A stretch of DNA of 64,000 nucleotides from Pseudomonas sp. N3-W (GCF_024970185.1 NZ_CP103965.1:1484001-1548000), one strand, 5' to 3'. Positions 44,974 through 54,889 are shown, numbered from the stretch's first letter. A program made the numbers and translations. The notes: a model not told the origin generated them from the letters alone.

Positions 44974-45993
44974 CTAAGCCTCGACCGGCACCGACAGCTT
45001 CGAACTGCCCAATCCATGCGTCTTCGAATCAAAAAACCGCAACTCAACCCCGGTCCCTTCGAACACCTTCGCGTAATGCCGCTTTTGGTGCTGGATGAAC
45101 GCCTTGCTGCGCGGATTGATCGAGATCGCCACCACCCTCGGTTTGGCCTGACGCAAGGCATGCACGATGTGGCTGTCCTGCTCACCCAATGCATGCCCGA
45201 AAATGCACAACCCGTCACCGTGCCTCAGTAACTGGTCGTAGCAAAACGACAGGTAATCCGAGCTGCGAATGGTCTTGAGCTTGTCCTGCGCCGGTCCTTC
45301 GTTGACGAACAGCGGCACGTCGTCCAGCGTCTTGATCGTATTGTTGATCGCGAAACTGCCCAGCAGCGTGCCTTCGGTGGAGGTCAGCTTGCGCGCCGTG
45401 CCGTCCTGATTGCGCACCAGGTGCAGGCCACCGTGCAGGTATAGCAAACGCGGTTTGTCGGCGGCGCTGGCGCTCAGGTCGAAGCTCGCCTCGGCGCCGT
45501 GAAACAGGTCGGTGATCGCGTCTGGCTGTTGCTGAATCGCCCAGTAGTTGAGCAAGTCATAGTTGGTGGTAAACACCGTCTTGTAGCGGCTCAGCTCCTG
45601 ATTGATCGTTGTCAGGGTCGAGGCTTGTACCAGCCGCCACGGGATGTGCACGGCGTGTACGGTGTTGATCAGCGCTTCCTTGATCGCGTAGTAGCGATTG
45701 CGCGGCGCGGCGGAGCTGACGGCCAGGGCCTTGTTCACCCGGCTGGTGGCTTTCAGCGCACTCAGCACCTGTTCGAAGCTGCGGGTTTGAAGCGCCTCGA
45801 ACACGCTCAGTTCGGACTGGCTCAGGGGTTTTTCTTCGACGGTGCGGGCGTTCTCGAACAGCGAGTCGTAGCCGAAGTCGTCCCACACCGCACGGCTGGC
45901 GCCATTACCCACCAACAGGCCGCCAAACGAGGCGCTGGCACGCAGGGCGCTCCAGTCTTCAAGTTGGGCATCCACATCCTGGAAATCGGTCAT
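44974..45993 (-). CDS. DUF4917 protein, SIR2-like fold
   Basis: A 339-residue protein with motifs that look like a SIR2/NAD-binding fold: LLVGNGASRAVWDDFGYDSLFENA near residue 25, TVFTTNYDLLNYWA near 150, LLYLHGGLHL near 195, and CIFGHALGEQDSHIVHALRQA near 275. The catalytic His of sirtuins may be the one in YLHGG. The family role is not established. It is a single gene with no obvious operon partner, flanked by a REP pair and the Fe-alcohol dehydrogenase. Confidence 0.72.
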   Translation of the reverse strand: MTDFQDVDAQLEDWSALRASASFGGLLVGNGASRAVWDDFGYDSLFENARTVEEKPLSQSELSVFEALQTRSFEQVLSALKATSRVNKALAVSSAAPRNRYYAIKEALINTVHAVHIPWRLVQASTLTTINQELSRYKTVFTTNYDLLNYWAIQQQPDAITDLFHGAEASFDLSASAADKPRLLYLHGGLHLVRNQDGTARKLTSTEGTLLGSFAINNTIKTLDDVPLFVNEGPAQDKLKTIRSSDYLSFCYDQLLRHGDGLCIFGHALGEQDSHIVHALRQAKPRVVAISINPRSKAFIQHQKRHYAKVFEGTGVELRFFDSKTHGLGSSKLSVPVEA

Positions 45994-46151
45994 TGCGTTC
46001 GTCGTCTCAAAGCAAAAGGTCTGATGGGCGGCGACTTTATCACGAGCCAGCGTTGAGCCAGATCAACATGCGCGGTGACTGATCGGTCGATGCTGCGGGT
46101 ATCCGCCAGATCGGAGCTGTCGATCCGGCCCAACGCCAAGGAGATTTGCCC

Positions 46152-47300
46152 ATGAGCAGCACCTTTTTTATTCCCGCCGTGAACATCATGGGCATCGGTT
46201 GCCTGGACGAGGCGATGGACGCAATCCGCAAATACGGTTTTCGCAAGGCCATGATCGTCACCGATGTCGGGCTGGCCAAGGCCGGTGTGGCAAGCATGAT
46301 TGCCGAAAAACTGGCGATGCAGGACATCGATTCGGTGATTTTCGACGGCGCCAAACCGAACCCGAGTATCGCCAATGTCGAGAGCGGTCTGGGCCTGCTC
46401 AAGGAGAGCCATTGCGATTTCATCGTGTCCCTGGGCGGTGGTTCGCCCCACGATTGCGCCAAGGGCATCGCGCTGTGTGCCACCAACGGCGGGCAGATTC
46501 GCGACTACGAAGGCGTAGATCAATCCGACAAGCCGCAGTTGCCGCTGATCGCCATCAACACCACCGCCGGCACCGCCAGTGAAATGACCCGGTTCTGCAT
46601 CATCACCGATGAGTCCCGGCACGTGAAAATGGCCATCGTCGACCGCAACGTCACGCCGCTGTTGTCGGTCAATGACCCGGCGCTGATGGTGGCCATGCCC
46701 AAGGGCCTGACGGCCGCCACCGGCATGGACGCGCTGACCCACGCGATTGAAGCCTATGTGTCCACCGCCGCCAACCCGATCACCGATGCCTGCGCGCTGA
46801 AGGCGATGACGCTGATCAGCAACAACCTGCGCTTGGCCGTGCGCGATGGCACTGACCTGGCTGCCCGGGAAAACATGGCGTACGCGCAGTTCCTGGCGGG
46901 CATGGCATTCAACAATGCGTCGCTGGGTTTTGTGCACGCCATGGCGCATCAGTTGGGCGGTTTCTACGACTTGCCTCACGGGGTGTGCAACGCGGTTTTG
47001 CTGCCCCATGTGCAGAGTTTCAATGCGCTGGTGTGTGCTGGTCGCCTCACCGACGTGGCGCACGCCATGGGCGCGGACATTCGCGGGTTCAGTCCGGAGG
47101 AGGGCGCACAGGCGGCCATTACGGCGATTCGCAGCCTGGCCAGAGACGTGCAGATTCCCGGCGGTTTGCGTGACCTTGGTGCCAAGCTCACCGACATCCC
47201 GATTCTGGCCACCAACGCCTTGAAAGATGCCTGTGGCCTGACCAATCCGCGAGCAGCGGATCAGCGGCAGATCGAGGAGATTTTCCGCAGCGCGTTCTAA
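46152..47300 (+). CDS. Iron-containing alcohol dehydrogenase
   Basis: A 382-residue group III alcohol dehydrogenase (YiaY/AdhB type). The NAD-binding loop is [16 protein letters not shown] near residue 95, and the metal ligands lie in the family boxes [16 protein letters not shown] and [19 protein letters not shown] (near 195 and 262-278). AAGGAG stands eight bases before ATG 46152. Its stop overlaps the stop of the convergent MFS gene (CTAA). Substrate not determinable from sequence; ethanol, 1,3-propanediol or a related alcohol is usual. Confidence 0.88.
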   Translation: MSSTFFIPAVNIMGIGCLDEAMDAIRKYGFRKAMIVTDVGLAKAGVASMIAEKLAMQDIDSVIFDGAKPNPSIANVESGLGLLKESHCDFIVSLGGGSPHDCAKGIALCATNGGQIRDYEGVDQSDKPQLPLIAINTTAGTASEMTRFCIITDESRHVKMAIVDRNVTPLLSVNDPALMVAMPKGLTAATGMDALTHAIEAYVSTAANPITDACALKAMTLISNNLRLAVRDGTDLAARENMAYAQFLAGMAFNNASLGFVHAMAHQLGGFYDLPHGVCNAVLLPHVQSFNALVCAGRLTDVAHAMGADIRGFSPEEGAQAAITAIRSLARDVQIPGGLRDLGAKLTDIPILATNALKDACGLTNPRAADQRQIEEIFRSAF

Positions 47301-48463
47301 ACGGTCTTGGCGCCCGGCGCGAGCTTCACACAGAGCATCGCGCCCAGGGCCAGCAACACGCATAACAGTGATAGAGGCCATGCATGATGAGTGGCGATCA
47401 GGCTGGCGATGCCGCCGATAGCGGCGGCCATCAACTGGTGGATGAAACCGCTCAAGGCCATCGCATAGGCACCGCTGGCCGGCGCCCCGTCGTTGGCCAG
47501 GGCCAGGCTGATCGGGTAATTCAATGACTGGCCGAACACGGCCACGCAGTAGGGCAGCCACAGCAATAAGGCGATGGACGTCCCGGCCATGCTGGTCAGC
47601 AACATGCTTGTGCTGCCAGCGAGCACCAACCCCACACCGAGGGTCATCAGCCACTGTTGGCCGGTGCGTAATACAAACCGATTGACCCCCAGCGCGCCAA
47701 GAAAATACGCCGCACTGATGGGCCAGCCCAATAGCCCGTATTCCACTGCCGACCAGTTGAATGGCCCTTGCAGGATCAATGGCGCAGCGGTGTTGAACGC
47801 GATGATCACCCCATAACCGAGGCCGCCAGCGAGGGTTGGCAGTACAAAGCCGCGATCACGCAAGATGCGCCAGTAGCTTGGCCACGCCGACGCCTGAGTC
47901 CTGTCTTCGGAGCGCAACGCAAACGCGACGCGAGCCAAGATCATCGCCATTGTCAGACTCACCGCACCCAGCAGGTAAAAGATCGCCGGCCAGCCGAGTG
48001 CGACCTGAATCAGCGAGCCCAGGTATTGGCCGATCCCCAATGCAATCACAAAGGAAACCGACAGCCATGACAGCGCCTTGGCCAGCAGCTCGCCGCGAAA
48101 ACTGTCGCGGATCAGCACCCGCGCCATCACCGAAATGCCACTGGCGCCAATGCCCTGCAGCAGTCGCAGGGCAAGGAACGCTTCGAGCGTCGACCCAAGG
48201 GGCAGGGCCAGATTGCTCAGGCCATAAATGACCAGTGCCGCCAACAACACCGGTTTGCGCCCGATGCGTTGGGCCAGGCTGCCCCAGAACAGCATCGGCA
48301 GCGCTATGCCGATCAGGTACACCGCCAGCCCCCAGGACACTTGCGAGGCATCGGCGGACAGTGACAGGGCCATGTCCGGCAAGGCTGGCAAGTAGATGCT
48401 CATGCCCAACTGCGCCACAAATACGGTGCAGCAGGTGATGTGGAGGGTGGTGCTGTTCTTCAT
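47297..48463 (-). CDS. MFS drug exporter of the Bcr/CflA type
   Basis: A 388-residue, 12-helix DHA1 exporter. The marks are [31 protein letters not shown] (helix 1-2), the loop [16 protein letters not shown], and [23 protein letters not shown] in helix 4-5. It lies 21 bases after the oxoamine synthase gene on the same strand, so it may export that enzyme's product. Confidence 0.82.
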   Translation of the reverse strand: MKNSTTLHITCCTVFVAQLGMSIYLPALPDMALSLSADASQVSWGLAVYLIGIALPMLFWGSLAQRIGRKPVLLAALVIYGLSNLALPLGSTLEAFLALRLLQGIGASGISVMARVLIRDSFRGELLAKALSWLSVSFVIALGIGQYLGSLIQVALGWPAIFYLLGAVSLTMAMILARVAFALRSEDRTQASAWPSYWRILRDRGFVLPTLAGGLGYGVIIAFNTAAPLILQGPFNWSAVEYGLLGWPISAAYFLGALGVNRFVLRTGQQWLMTLGVGLVLAGSTSMLLTSMAGTSIALLLWLPYCVAVFGQSLNYPISLALANDGAPASGAYAMALSGFIHQLMAAAIGGIASLIATHHAWPLSLLCVLLALGAMLCVKLAPGAKTV

Positions 48464-48484
48464 CGCGTCTTCCCTGGGTTCACT

Positions 48485-49720
48485 TCAGCAGCCGACGTTC
48501 CGGTCATGGACGCGCAATAGATCGGTGACCAGGTCACAGAAGTCCCTGATCAGCGTCGGCGTCATGTCTGCTCGCAGGGTGATTCTGATGGCGGCCTTGT
48601 CTCGTGCCACCACCGGGAAAAACACCGCGCAGGTAAAAAAGCCATGATTGGCCAACGCGACAGCCACAGTGTTGGCCCGTGCGGCGTCACCGCAGCGGAT
48701 CAGGCGGATGGCCATGTTGCTGCCTTGTTGTTCGGTGCGTATGAGGCTGTCGAAGTGTCGGATATTAACCTGAAGTTTTTTCTGTAACCCGGCAAATTCT
48801 GCGGTCCGGTGCAACTTGATCGAGGCCCTGCCGGCACCGATGGCGCAACTGTTCAAACTTTGCGACCAGTTGCTGGGGCCGCCGTAACGGGTGATGAGTT
48901 TTTTCTGCCGTTCGTTGCCCAGCATCACCAGGCCACCACTGGCGCCAAACGACTTGGCCAGTGAGGCTACGATCAACACGTCGTCCTCAAGTGCTTGTAG
49001 CCTCGGTCTTGCCAGACCGGCACCGAACGCTCCGACAGCGGACAACGCATGGGAGTCGTCGAGATAGAGAAACAGGCCGTAGCGATCCTTGAGGTACAAC
49101 AGACTGTCCATGTCTGCGACCCCGCCCATGCTGTAGGCACTGTCGGCGATATAGGCAACTGTGGCGTTTCTTTGGCACAGGGTTTCGAGGAAATCCATGT
49201 CGTTGTGCGGGCACGTCACGACGTTGGTTTCATCGGCACAGGCGGCTTTCAGGTGATTCATCGAGTAGTGCGCCATGCGATCGAACGCCATGACTGGCGG
49301 CCGATTTTCCGTGAATACGCCGCTGGCCAAAAGTGGCAGGACCCCGGCACTCGCGGCACTGCATGACAAGGTGCTCAGGCAGGGGGTGCCGAACAGCTCG
49401 GACAGCTCGTTTTCATACTGTTCCAGAATCGCCAGTTTGCAGCGGTTCTTCGAATTGGGAACACGCAGGGTGCCCACTTTAAGCAATGCGGAAATGGCAC
49501 CGTCAATCAGTGCCGGATGACGGTCAAGGCCCAGATAAGACGTCGTGCAGAAGTGATGCAGCATTCGCCCGTGTTGATCGAGCATCTGGTTGTCTTTTTT
49601 GATCTCGACGTTGAGGCCGGAGATTTTGCCGGCTTCGGCGGTTTCCCAATCGTGATCGGCCAGCGAGATGACTTTACGGTAGTTGGTGAAGGTATTGGCG
49701 GTGTGGGTTATTTGATTCAT
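48485..49720 (-). CDS. Stand-alone alpha-oxoamine synthase (KBL/BioF/CqsA-like), product unknown
   Basis: A 411-residue PLP enzyme of the alpha-oxoamine synthase family. The Schiff-base Lys256 lies in SLAKSFGASGG, LDDSHALSAVGAFGAGL (near 222) holds the Asp and His that hold PLP, and HFCTTSYLGLDRH near 58 is the family's NYLG loop. It would condense an amino acid with an acyl-thioester. The sequence is too different from BioF, Kbl or HemA to assign; an autoinducer-type CqsA or a secondary-metabolite synthase is possible. It seems to form an operon with the MFS gene. ATG 49720 is preferred over an upstream frame to 49765. Confidence 0.8.
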   Translation of the reverse strand: MNQITHTANTFTNYRKVISLADHDWETAEAGKISGLNVEIKKDNQMLDQHGRMLHHFCTTSYLGLDRHPALIDGAISALLKVGTLRVPNSKNRCKLAILEQYENELSELFGTPCLSTLSCSAASAGVLPLLASGVFTENRPPVMAFDRMAHYSMNHLKAACADETNVVTCPHNDMDFLETLCQRNATVAYIADSAYSMGGVADMDSLLYLKDRYGLFLYLDDSHALSAVGAFGAGLARPRLQALEDDVLIVASLAKSFGASGGLVMLGNERQKKLITRYGGPSNWSQSLNSCAIGAGRASIKLHRTAEFAGLQKKLQVNIRHFDSLIRTEQQGSNMAIRLIRCGDAARANTVAVALANHGFFTCAVFFPVVARDKAAIRITLRADMTPTLIRDFCDLVTDLLRVHDRNVGC

Positions 49721-49909
49721 GGGTGGGGCAGTCCTTGGGTGAAGCGATCCGTGGGTTTGTTGCAATATGTTTGTGTTTCCGGACTTTACAGAGTGTTCCC
49801 ACGGACTTTGAATCGGCCGTTTCTGACGGTGTTGCGGGCTTTTAGAGAGTTGTTTGTAGGACGCTGCCTGAAAGGGTGTCAGCCAGTAAATCGGTGTTCA
49901 CACATCCAG

Positions 49910-49940
49910 TGTGGGAGCGAGCCTGCTCGCGAAAATGGCC
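49910..49940. repeat. Single REP copy
   Basis: TGTGGGAGCGAGCCTGCTCG and CGAAAATGGCC form one REP hairpin. It lies in the 250-base gap between the oxoamine synthase start and the YdcZ-type gene, which otherwise holds no recognised gene. Confidence 0.75.
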
Positions 49941-49971
49941 TCCTGTTCAGCACAGCATGTCGGCTGCGCCA

Positions 49972-50460
49972 TCAACTCGCCGTTACCACACTCCTGGCTG
50001 GCGACCCGCTGAACTGAATCAACACCACCCCGGCCACCAGGAACAGGGCGCCCAACACCCGGGGCAAAGTCATCTGCCGTTCCATCAGGCCAAACAAGCC
50101 AAAGTGATCCAGCACCAGCGACGCCGCAACCTGACCCGCCAACGCCAACGCGATGAACCCGCTAGCGCCGAGCTTGGGCAGCAACATCAGCGCCAGCGAA
50201 ATAAAGCACACGCCAAACGCACCGCCCGCCCACATCCACAGTGGCGCCTTGCTGATGAACGCCAGCGACGGCAGGGGCAGGCGCAGTGCCAGGATAATCG
50301 GCAACAATACCAATATGCTCACCAGTAACGACGCGAGTGTCGCCCACAACGGATGACCCAGACCGCGCCCGAGATTGGCGTTGATGACGCTCTGAAACGG
50401 CACAACGGCCCCGGCGATAACGGCCAGCACCAACAGGACGGCCCAATGCAAACTGCTCAT
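49972..50460 (-). CDS. YdcZ/DUF606-family small transporter
   Basis: A 162-residue protein of five membrane helices, half of a DMT pair, typical of the YdcZ family. The start HWAVLLVLAVIAGAVVPFQSVINANLGRGLGHPLWATLASLLVS is the conserved N-terminal region. GGAG lies seven bases before ATG 50460. It is divergent from the LysR gene, which may control it. Confidence 0.82.
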   Translation of the reverse strand: MSSLHWAVLLVLAVIAGAVVPFQSVINANLGRGLGHPLWATLASLLVSILVLLPIILALRLPLPSLAFISKAPLWMWAGGAFGVCFISLALMLLPKLGASGFIALALAGQVAASLVLDHFGLFGLMERQMTLPRVLGALFLVAGVVLIQFSGSPARSVVTAS

Positions 50461-50537
50461 GATCACGCTCCAACAGGTTTTGCTGGACTCTAGAGTATTC
50501 ATCACGCAGATTTAAATTCCGTTTTGCTATTCAGAAC

Positions 50538-51449
50538 ATGCACCAAATGAATGATCTGCGCCGAGTCGACCTCAATCTGTTGGTGATTCTTGATGCCTTG
50601 CTCAGCGAGCAACATGTGACCCGCGCCGCCGAACGACTGCACCTGAGCCAGCCAGCGGTCAGTCATGCCCTGGCGCGACTGCGGGATTTGCTCGGCGACC
50701 CTTTGCTGGTGCGCGCTGGCGCCCATCTCGTTGCCACTGCGCGAGCTTTGGAACTGATGGCGCCACTGGCTGAAGCCCTGGCCCAGGTGCAGTCGTTGCT
50801 GGTACCGGATGCATTTGACCCCGCCGCCGCCAAGCGCACGTTTCGTCTGGCAATGTCCGACTACGGTGCCGCCATCATCCTGCCCGGGCTGATCCGCAAG
50901 CTGCGCCGTGAGGCGCCGGGCATCGATCTGCAAATCAGTCACGCCAGCCGCGAGGGCATGCTCGACGGCGTACTCAATGGCGACATCGACGTGGCGGCTG
51001 GCGTGTTCCCGGAGTTGCCCAACGAGGTGCACAGCGTTCCGCTGTTCGAAGAGCACTACGTCTGCCTGGTTGATCGTCATAGTCTGCCCAGGGACGGCAC
51101 GCTTGACCTTGCCACGTACCTGGCCCGCCCCCACGTGCTGCTGGAAATGCGCGGCAGCGGCACCCCGGAAATCGAACGTGCGCTGACCGGCATCCGCGAA
51201 CGTCGTCATGTGGCGATCAGCCTGCCGCACTGGAGCGTCGCCCCGGGTGTTATCAGCGGCACCGATCTGATTCTTACGGTCGCCGCTCGTGGTTTGCGTA
51301 ATATCGATCAGGCATCGCTGACCGTCGTCCCGCCACCGTTCGAGATTCCGTCGTTCAGTTTTGTATTGGCGTGGCACAAGCGTCGGGGTGGGGATCAGGC
51401 GTTGAAGTGGTTGATGGGGCGGATTGAGGAGGGGATAGTGCGCGCCTGA
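50538..51449 (+). CDS. LysR-family transcriptional regulator
   Basis: A 303-residue LTTR. The HTH is LRRVDLNLLVILDALLSEQHVTRAAERLHLSQPAVSHALARLRDLLGDPLLVRAGAHLV (residues about 5-65), and the effector domain starts near 95. It resembles the NodD-type group that lacks obvious ligand clues. An ATG at 50547 is an alternative start. It faces the ydcZ-type gene across 77 bases, the usual arrangement for a LysR regulator of a transporter. Confidence 0.85.
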   Translation: MHQMNDLRRVDLNLLVILDALLSEQHVTRAAERLHLSQPAVSHALARLRDLLGDPLLVRAGAHLVATARALELMAPLAEALAQVQSLLVPDAFDPAAAKRTFRLAMSDYGAAIILPGLIRKLRREAPGIDLQISHASREGMLDGVLNGDIDVAAGVFPELPNEVHSVPLFEEHYVCLVDRHSLPRDGTLDLATYLARPHVLLEMRGSGTPEIERALTGIRERRHVAISLPHWSVAPGVISGTDLILTVAARGLRNIDQASLTVVPPPFEIPSFSFVLAWHKRRGGDQALKWLMGRIEEGIVRA

Positions 51450-51484
51450 AATCGTCTGGGTTTCAAATACACAAGGAACAGGGA

Positions 51485-52219
51485 ATGACATTGAAGTCTG
51501 GATTGATGAGTTGTGCGGCGTTGTGTGCGGTGGTGGTGACGACACCAGTGTTCGCGGCGTGTGAGAAGCCGTTTCTGGCGGGGGATTTCGGTTATTCGGT
51601 CTGCAAGGACTGGCCGGCTTACCCGGGGCTTGCGATTACCGCATTGTCGCAGTTCGAGTCGGGGCCTTCGGCAAGCGATTACGGCCCTGAGGGTAAATAT
51701 GATCTTGATCTCGCCGTTTTCTCGGCCGGCGAATCGAAACCGTTGGCGATGTATCACAAGGCATCCGCTTTTGAATCGGACGCCATTGAGTTTGAAGACC
51801 TGCAAATCGATACCGCCCGTTACCAGCTCACGCCGGACTTGCGCGCCTTTGGTGTGCGCGCCACGTTCAATGGCTCGTCACGGGTCAATCCGGTGAATGA
51901 AAAGTTGCTCTCGCTTTATGTGAGAGAGGGCGACACGTTACGGCCGGTCCTGGATAAGCTCATCACGTATGAGTACGGGGGTGAATGGGACGGTACTTGC
52001 GCAGGTGAGCTATACCAACACACCCGAACCCTCGAAATCGGCAAAACCAGTTCACATGGATACGCCGATTTGATCGTCAAGACGGTGACGACCAGCGAAG
52101 TCGGGAAGGGCGAAGGGGACGCGTGTGCATCCAGTTCCACCACCGCCAAACCGGTACTGACGACGCTTCGATATGACGGCAGCACCTACGTGTTGCCGCA
52201 AGGGTTCAAAGGCTACTGA
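51485..52219 (+). CDS. Secreted protein of unknown function
   Basis: A 244-residue precursor with a signal peptide (cleavage after PVFA, near residue 22), then a beta-rich body with at least four Cys ([29 protein letters not shown]). The end is [10 protein letters not shown]. No known family; it starts 35 bases after the LysR stop and fosA follows after four bases. Confidence 0.65.
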   Translation: MTLKSGLMSCAALCAVVVTTPVFAACEKPFLAGDFGYSVCKDWPAYPGLAITALSQFESGPSASDYGPEGKYDLDLAVFSAGESKPLAMYHKASAFESDAIEFEDLQIDTARYQLTPDLRAFGVRATFNGSSRVNPVNEKLLSLYVREGDTLRPVLDKLITYEYGGEWDGTCAGELYQHTRTLEIGKTSSHGYADLIVKTVTTSEVGKGEGDACASSSTTAKPVLTTLRYDGSTYVLPQGFKGY

Positions 52220-52223
52220 GATC

Positions 52224-52640
52224 ATGCTAACCAGCCTCAACCACCTCACCCTCGCCGTCACCGACCTGAACCGCAGCGTGGCGTTCTACCAGGCGCTGCT
52301 GCAATTGCGCCTCGACGCAAGCTGGGACGGCGGCGCCTATCTCTCGCTGCCGGGCCTCTGGTTGTGCCTCTCTCTCGATCCGTTGCGCGAGTCCGAACCT
52401 GGCGCCGACTACACCCATTACGCGTTCAGCATCAGCGCTGCCGACTTCCCGTTGTTTGTTGAACGCATGCGGGCGGCTGGGGTACGGGAGTGGCGTGATA
52501 ACCGCAGCGAAGGTGCGTCGTTCTATTTTCTCGACCCCGATAGCCATAAGCTCGAAGCCCATGTCGGTGATCTGGCATCGCGATTGGCTGCGTGCCGGCA
52601 GCGGCCCTATGTGGGCATGAAGTTCTTCGATCAACCGTGA
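52224..52640 (+). CDS. fosA: Fosfomycin-resistance glutathione transferase FosA
   Basis: A 138-residue VOC-fold metalloenzyme that adds glutathione to fosfomycin. Metal ligands expected: His7 (LNHLTLAV), His64 (YTHYAFSI) and Glu110-type residue in LEAHVGD. The start [23 protein letters not shown] matches the FosA family and the length is typical. Chromosomal fosA is common in Pseudomonas; activity here is inferred. Confidence 0.88.
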   Translation: MLTSLNHLTLAVTDLNRSVAFYQALLQLRLDASWDGGAYLSLPGLWLCLSLDPLRESEPGADYTHYAFSISAADFPLFVERMRAAGVREWRDNRSEGASFYFLDPDSHKLEAHVGDLASRLAACRQRPYVGMKFFDQP

Positions 52641-52705
52641 TTCGACTGCTGGACTGCCGGGATAGACTGGCGACCACTGATGAAAACGCACCAACAGGAG
52701 CCCCC

Positions 52706-53347
52706 ATGACCCCATCGCTGCTAATGGCCGTACTCGCCTCCGGCTTCATTTATGGCATCACGCCGGGGCCGGGCGTGCTGGCGGTGTTCGGGATTGGCGC
52801 GGCCCGCGGGCGGCGAGCGGGGGCGGGGTTTCTGTGCGGGCATTTGCTGGGTGACGTGATCTGGTGCAGTACGGCGTTGATCGCAATTGTCGGCGCCCGG
52901 GAAATCGGCAGCACCGCGTTTGACGTGTTGGGCGTGCTGAGCGGGCTTTACCTGTTCTGGCTGGGGCTGCGTGCGGTGCGGGCTCGTCGTGGCTGCGGTG
53001 GCGAGGCGAGCCAAGGGCCGGTTCGGCAGCCGTTCTGGCACGGCATCGTGTTTGGCCTGACCAATCCGAAGGCCTATCCGGTGGCGGTGGCGACGTTTAC
53101 CGCGCTGCTGTCCAGTCGCGCCGAGTTGCTCCATTGGTCGATGCTGCCCTGGCTGATTGCCCTGAGTTTCGTCGGCGGCCTGCTGGCCTACGTCATTCTG
53201 ATCGGCATCGTCGGCGCGCGTCAGGTGCGCGCCGTGTATCAGCGTCATGAACTGTTGATCACCCGCCTGTGCGGGGTAATGTTCATCGGTTTCGCCGTCA
53301 ACGCGCTGCTGCATGCGCTGCCGGGACTGGTGAACGGCAAGGCTTGA
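52706..53347 (+). CDS. LysE/RhtB-family exporter
   Basis: A 213-residue membrane protein with six helices and the RhtB/LysE start LMAVLASGFIYGITPGPGVLAVFGIGAARGRRAG, followed by GLTNPKAYPVAVATFTALLS near residue 115. It exports amino acids or related small molecules; the substrate is unknown. GGAG lies five bases before ATG 52706. Confidence 0.83.
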   Translation: MTPSLLMAVLASGFIYGITPGPGVLAVFGIGAARGRRAGAGFLCGHLLGDVIWCSTALIAIVGAREIGSTAFDVLGVLSGLYLFWLGLRAVRARRGCGGEASQGPVRQPFWHGIVFGLTNPKAYPVAVATFTALLSSRAELLHWSMLPWLIALSFVGGLLAYVILIGIVGARQVRAVYQRHELLITRLCGVMFIGFAVNALLHALPGLVNGKA

Positions 53348-53462
53348 ACGGCTGAACCGTTCGTCGCGGCACAGGTAGTTTTTCTAAACCTTTGGGGCAA
53401 GTGGAATTCAGAACCTATGCGGGCTGTTGCTCGCCACGATCAATACCAAGAGGAAGAGAATC

Positions 53463-53621
53463 ATGCCTACTTCAAGAAACTCGAACTCGGGAAACTTCGC
53501 CAACGATCGAACGAAGGCGTCTGAAGCCGGTCGCAAGGGTGGGAAAACCACCACCACGACTGTCGATAAAGACCCTGCGAAAACCGACATGGGCCGCAAA
53601 GGTGGTCAGAAATCTCGGTAG
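53463..53621 (+). CDS. KGG-repeat stress-induced protein
   Basis: A 52-residue hydrophilic protein with two KGG motifs (AGRKGGKTTTT; MGRKGGQKSR), as in GsiB-like general-stress proteins. No signal or membrane segment. ATG 53463 follows GAGGAAGAG. A terminator follows within 27 bases. Confidence 0.85.
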   Translation: MPTSRNSNSGNFANDRTKASEAGRKGGKTTTTTVDKDPAKTDMGRKGGQKSR

Positions 53622-53647
53622 TTGTTGAAGGTTGTTTTGATTAAGAG

Positions 53648-53670
53648 ACGGGGGCGAAAGCCCCCGTTTG
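53648..53670 (+). terminator. Terminator after the KGG gene
   Basis: ACGGGGGC-GAAA-GCCCCCGT forms a GNRA-capped eight-pair stem with a short T-rich tail (TTTG). It lies 27 bases after the stop. Confidence 0.8.
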
Positions 53671-53696
53671 AATTTCTTCTTGAGGAGGGCGCGACC

Positions 53697-54200
53697 ATGA
53701 ACCGGATGGCCACCCGATTACGTAACGCCAGTTTTATCACGCTGCTGGGCCTGTGTGCCGGCAGTGCCTTTGCCCAGTCCCCCGCCGAATTCATCAACGA
53801 CGCCTCGGCCAAGGGCATGGCCGATATCGAGGCCAGCCGGCTGGCCCATCAGAAAACCGACTCCAAAGAGGTCAAGGATTACACCATCGTGGTGATCAAT
53901 GACCGCACCACGGCCAATCAGCACCTGGCGAAAATCGCCAAGCAACTGGACTTGCCGGTCGCCCCCCGGGAAGAAGTGGTCGACAAGGCCAACACCTTGA
54001 TGCCGAAAGTGAAGGAGGGCACAACCTTCGATCAGGCGTATGCCGCCAGTCAGGTGCAAACCACGCAAGAGGCCATCGCGCAGCTTGAGCAGGAAGCCCA
54101 GACCACCGACGTGCCTGAAATCAAAGCCTTCGCTGAAGAGACCCTGCCGAAGTTGCAAAAACATCTGCAAATGGCCAGGGCGTTGCAGGCCAGCCGCTAG
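53697..54200 (+). CDS. DUF4142 (ferritin-like) secreted protein
   Basis: A 167-residue protein with a signal peptide (cleavage after SAFAQS, near residue 26) and the DUF4142 helical bundle: FINDASAKGMADIEASRLAHQKTDSKEVKDYTIVVINDRTTANQHLAKIAKQL and the later AYAASQVQTTQEAIAQLEQEAQ. Envelope-stress function is not established. GAGGAGG lies before ATG 53697. Confidence 0.83.
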   Translation: MNRMATRLRNASFITLLGLCAGSAFAQSPAEFINDASAKGMADIEASRLAHQKTDSKEVKDYTIVVINDRTTANQHLAKIAKQLDLPVAPREEVVDKANTLMPKVKEGTTFDQAYAASQVQTTQEAIAQLEQEAQTTDVPEIKAFAEETLPKLQKHLQMARALQASR

Positions 54201-54205
54201 AAATG

Positions 54206-54231
54206 TCGCGAGTGGCTAACGCCACTCGCGA
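54206..54231. terminator. Hairpin between convergent DUF4142 and permease genes
   Basis: TCGCGAGTGGC and GCCACTCGCGA form a perfect 11-bp stem with a TAAC loop. No T-run follows in either direction, so it may work as a bidirectional stop or only protect transcripts. Confidence 0.6.
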
Positions 54232-54239
54232 ACTGCCCT

Positions 54240-54650
54240 TCAGCAATGATTGAAATCAGGCTTTTGCTTGTCGCCCGCGGCCGCTTCTTCAAGATTCAGC
54301 GTTTCGTTTTCACCTATCGAGCGGTACTGCTTTCTCAGCGCCTCCAACTCTTTGAGACTCTTGCCGTCCAGGCCCAGCATGGCGTTCTGCGCGTCGGTGG
54401 TGGCCCGTAACAGCTCGTCAATTTTCAAATGCAGAATGTCGTTGTCGCGGTTTTGCGTGTTCTGAATCAGGAACACCATGAGGAAGGTAATGATCGTCGT
54501 CGACGTGTTGATGATCAGCTGCCAGGTATCGTTGTAATGAAATGCCGGCCCTGTCATCGCCCAAATGATGATCAACGCCACCGCCACCATGAACGTCTTT
54601 GGACTGCCTGCCCACATGGAGAGAGTCTGGGAGATTTTCGAGAATTTCAT
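54240..54650 (-). CDS. Low-affinity iron permease-family protein
   Basis: A 136-residue protein of the Fet4-related family with a membrane pair (AVALIIIWAMTGPAFHYNDTWQLIINTSTTIITFLMVFLIQNTQNRDNDILHLKIDELLR). The C-terminus is a charged helix. The start ATG 54650 is chosen because the residues further upstream (to 54863) are without structure and would place a basic tail before the membrane part. An iron role in bacteria is not firmly shown. Confidence 0.75.
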   Translation of the reverse strand: MKFSKISQTLSMWAGSPKTFMVAVALIIIWAMTGPAFHYNDTWQLIINTSTTIITFLMVFLIQNTQNRDNDILHLKIDELLRATTDAQNAMLGLDGKSLKELEALRKQYRSIGENETLNLEEAAAGDKQKPDFNHC

Positions 54651-54889
54651 TACCGTTTTCCTTATAAGGGATGCGCCTGAATGTTCAGACAGCAACGGTT
54701 TGCTGAAATTTCTTTTTACATTTTCGTTTTTCAGGGAGGGCGTGATCAGTCGTTTTGAGCAGGAAGGAGGTCTCCGACGACTCGAATTCTCGGTTGGAAT
54801 CTTTCTTTGTGCCGGTTTGTGTCTAGTATCAATCGCAGTCAATTTGCCAGCATACAAACACATGGATCGACATCAGGTAGGGACCACTC

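Noticed and set aside
47297..47300. Fusion or overlap problem between the alcohol dehydrogenase and MFS genes
   Set aside because: The four-base overlap (CTAA) is a normal convergent overlap of two stop codons; both proteins have complete C-termini.
45990..47654. A 554-residue minus-strand frame across the alcohol dehydrogenase
   Set aside because: Antisense to a gene with a good Shine-Dalgarno and complete family motifs; composition is that of a shadow.
54206..54231. A canonical Rho-independent terminator
   Set aside because: The stem is perfect but there is no T-run on either side, so it is reported only as a hairpin.
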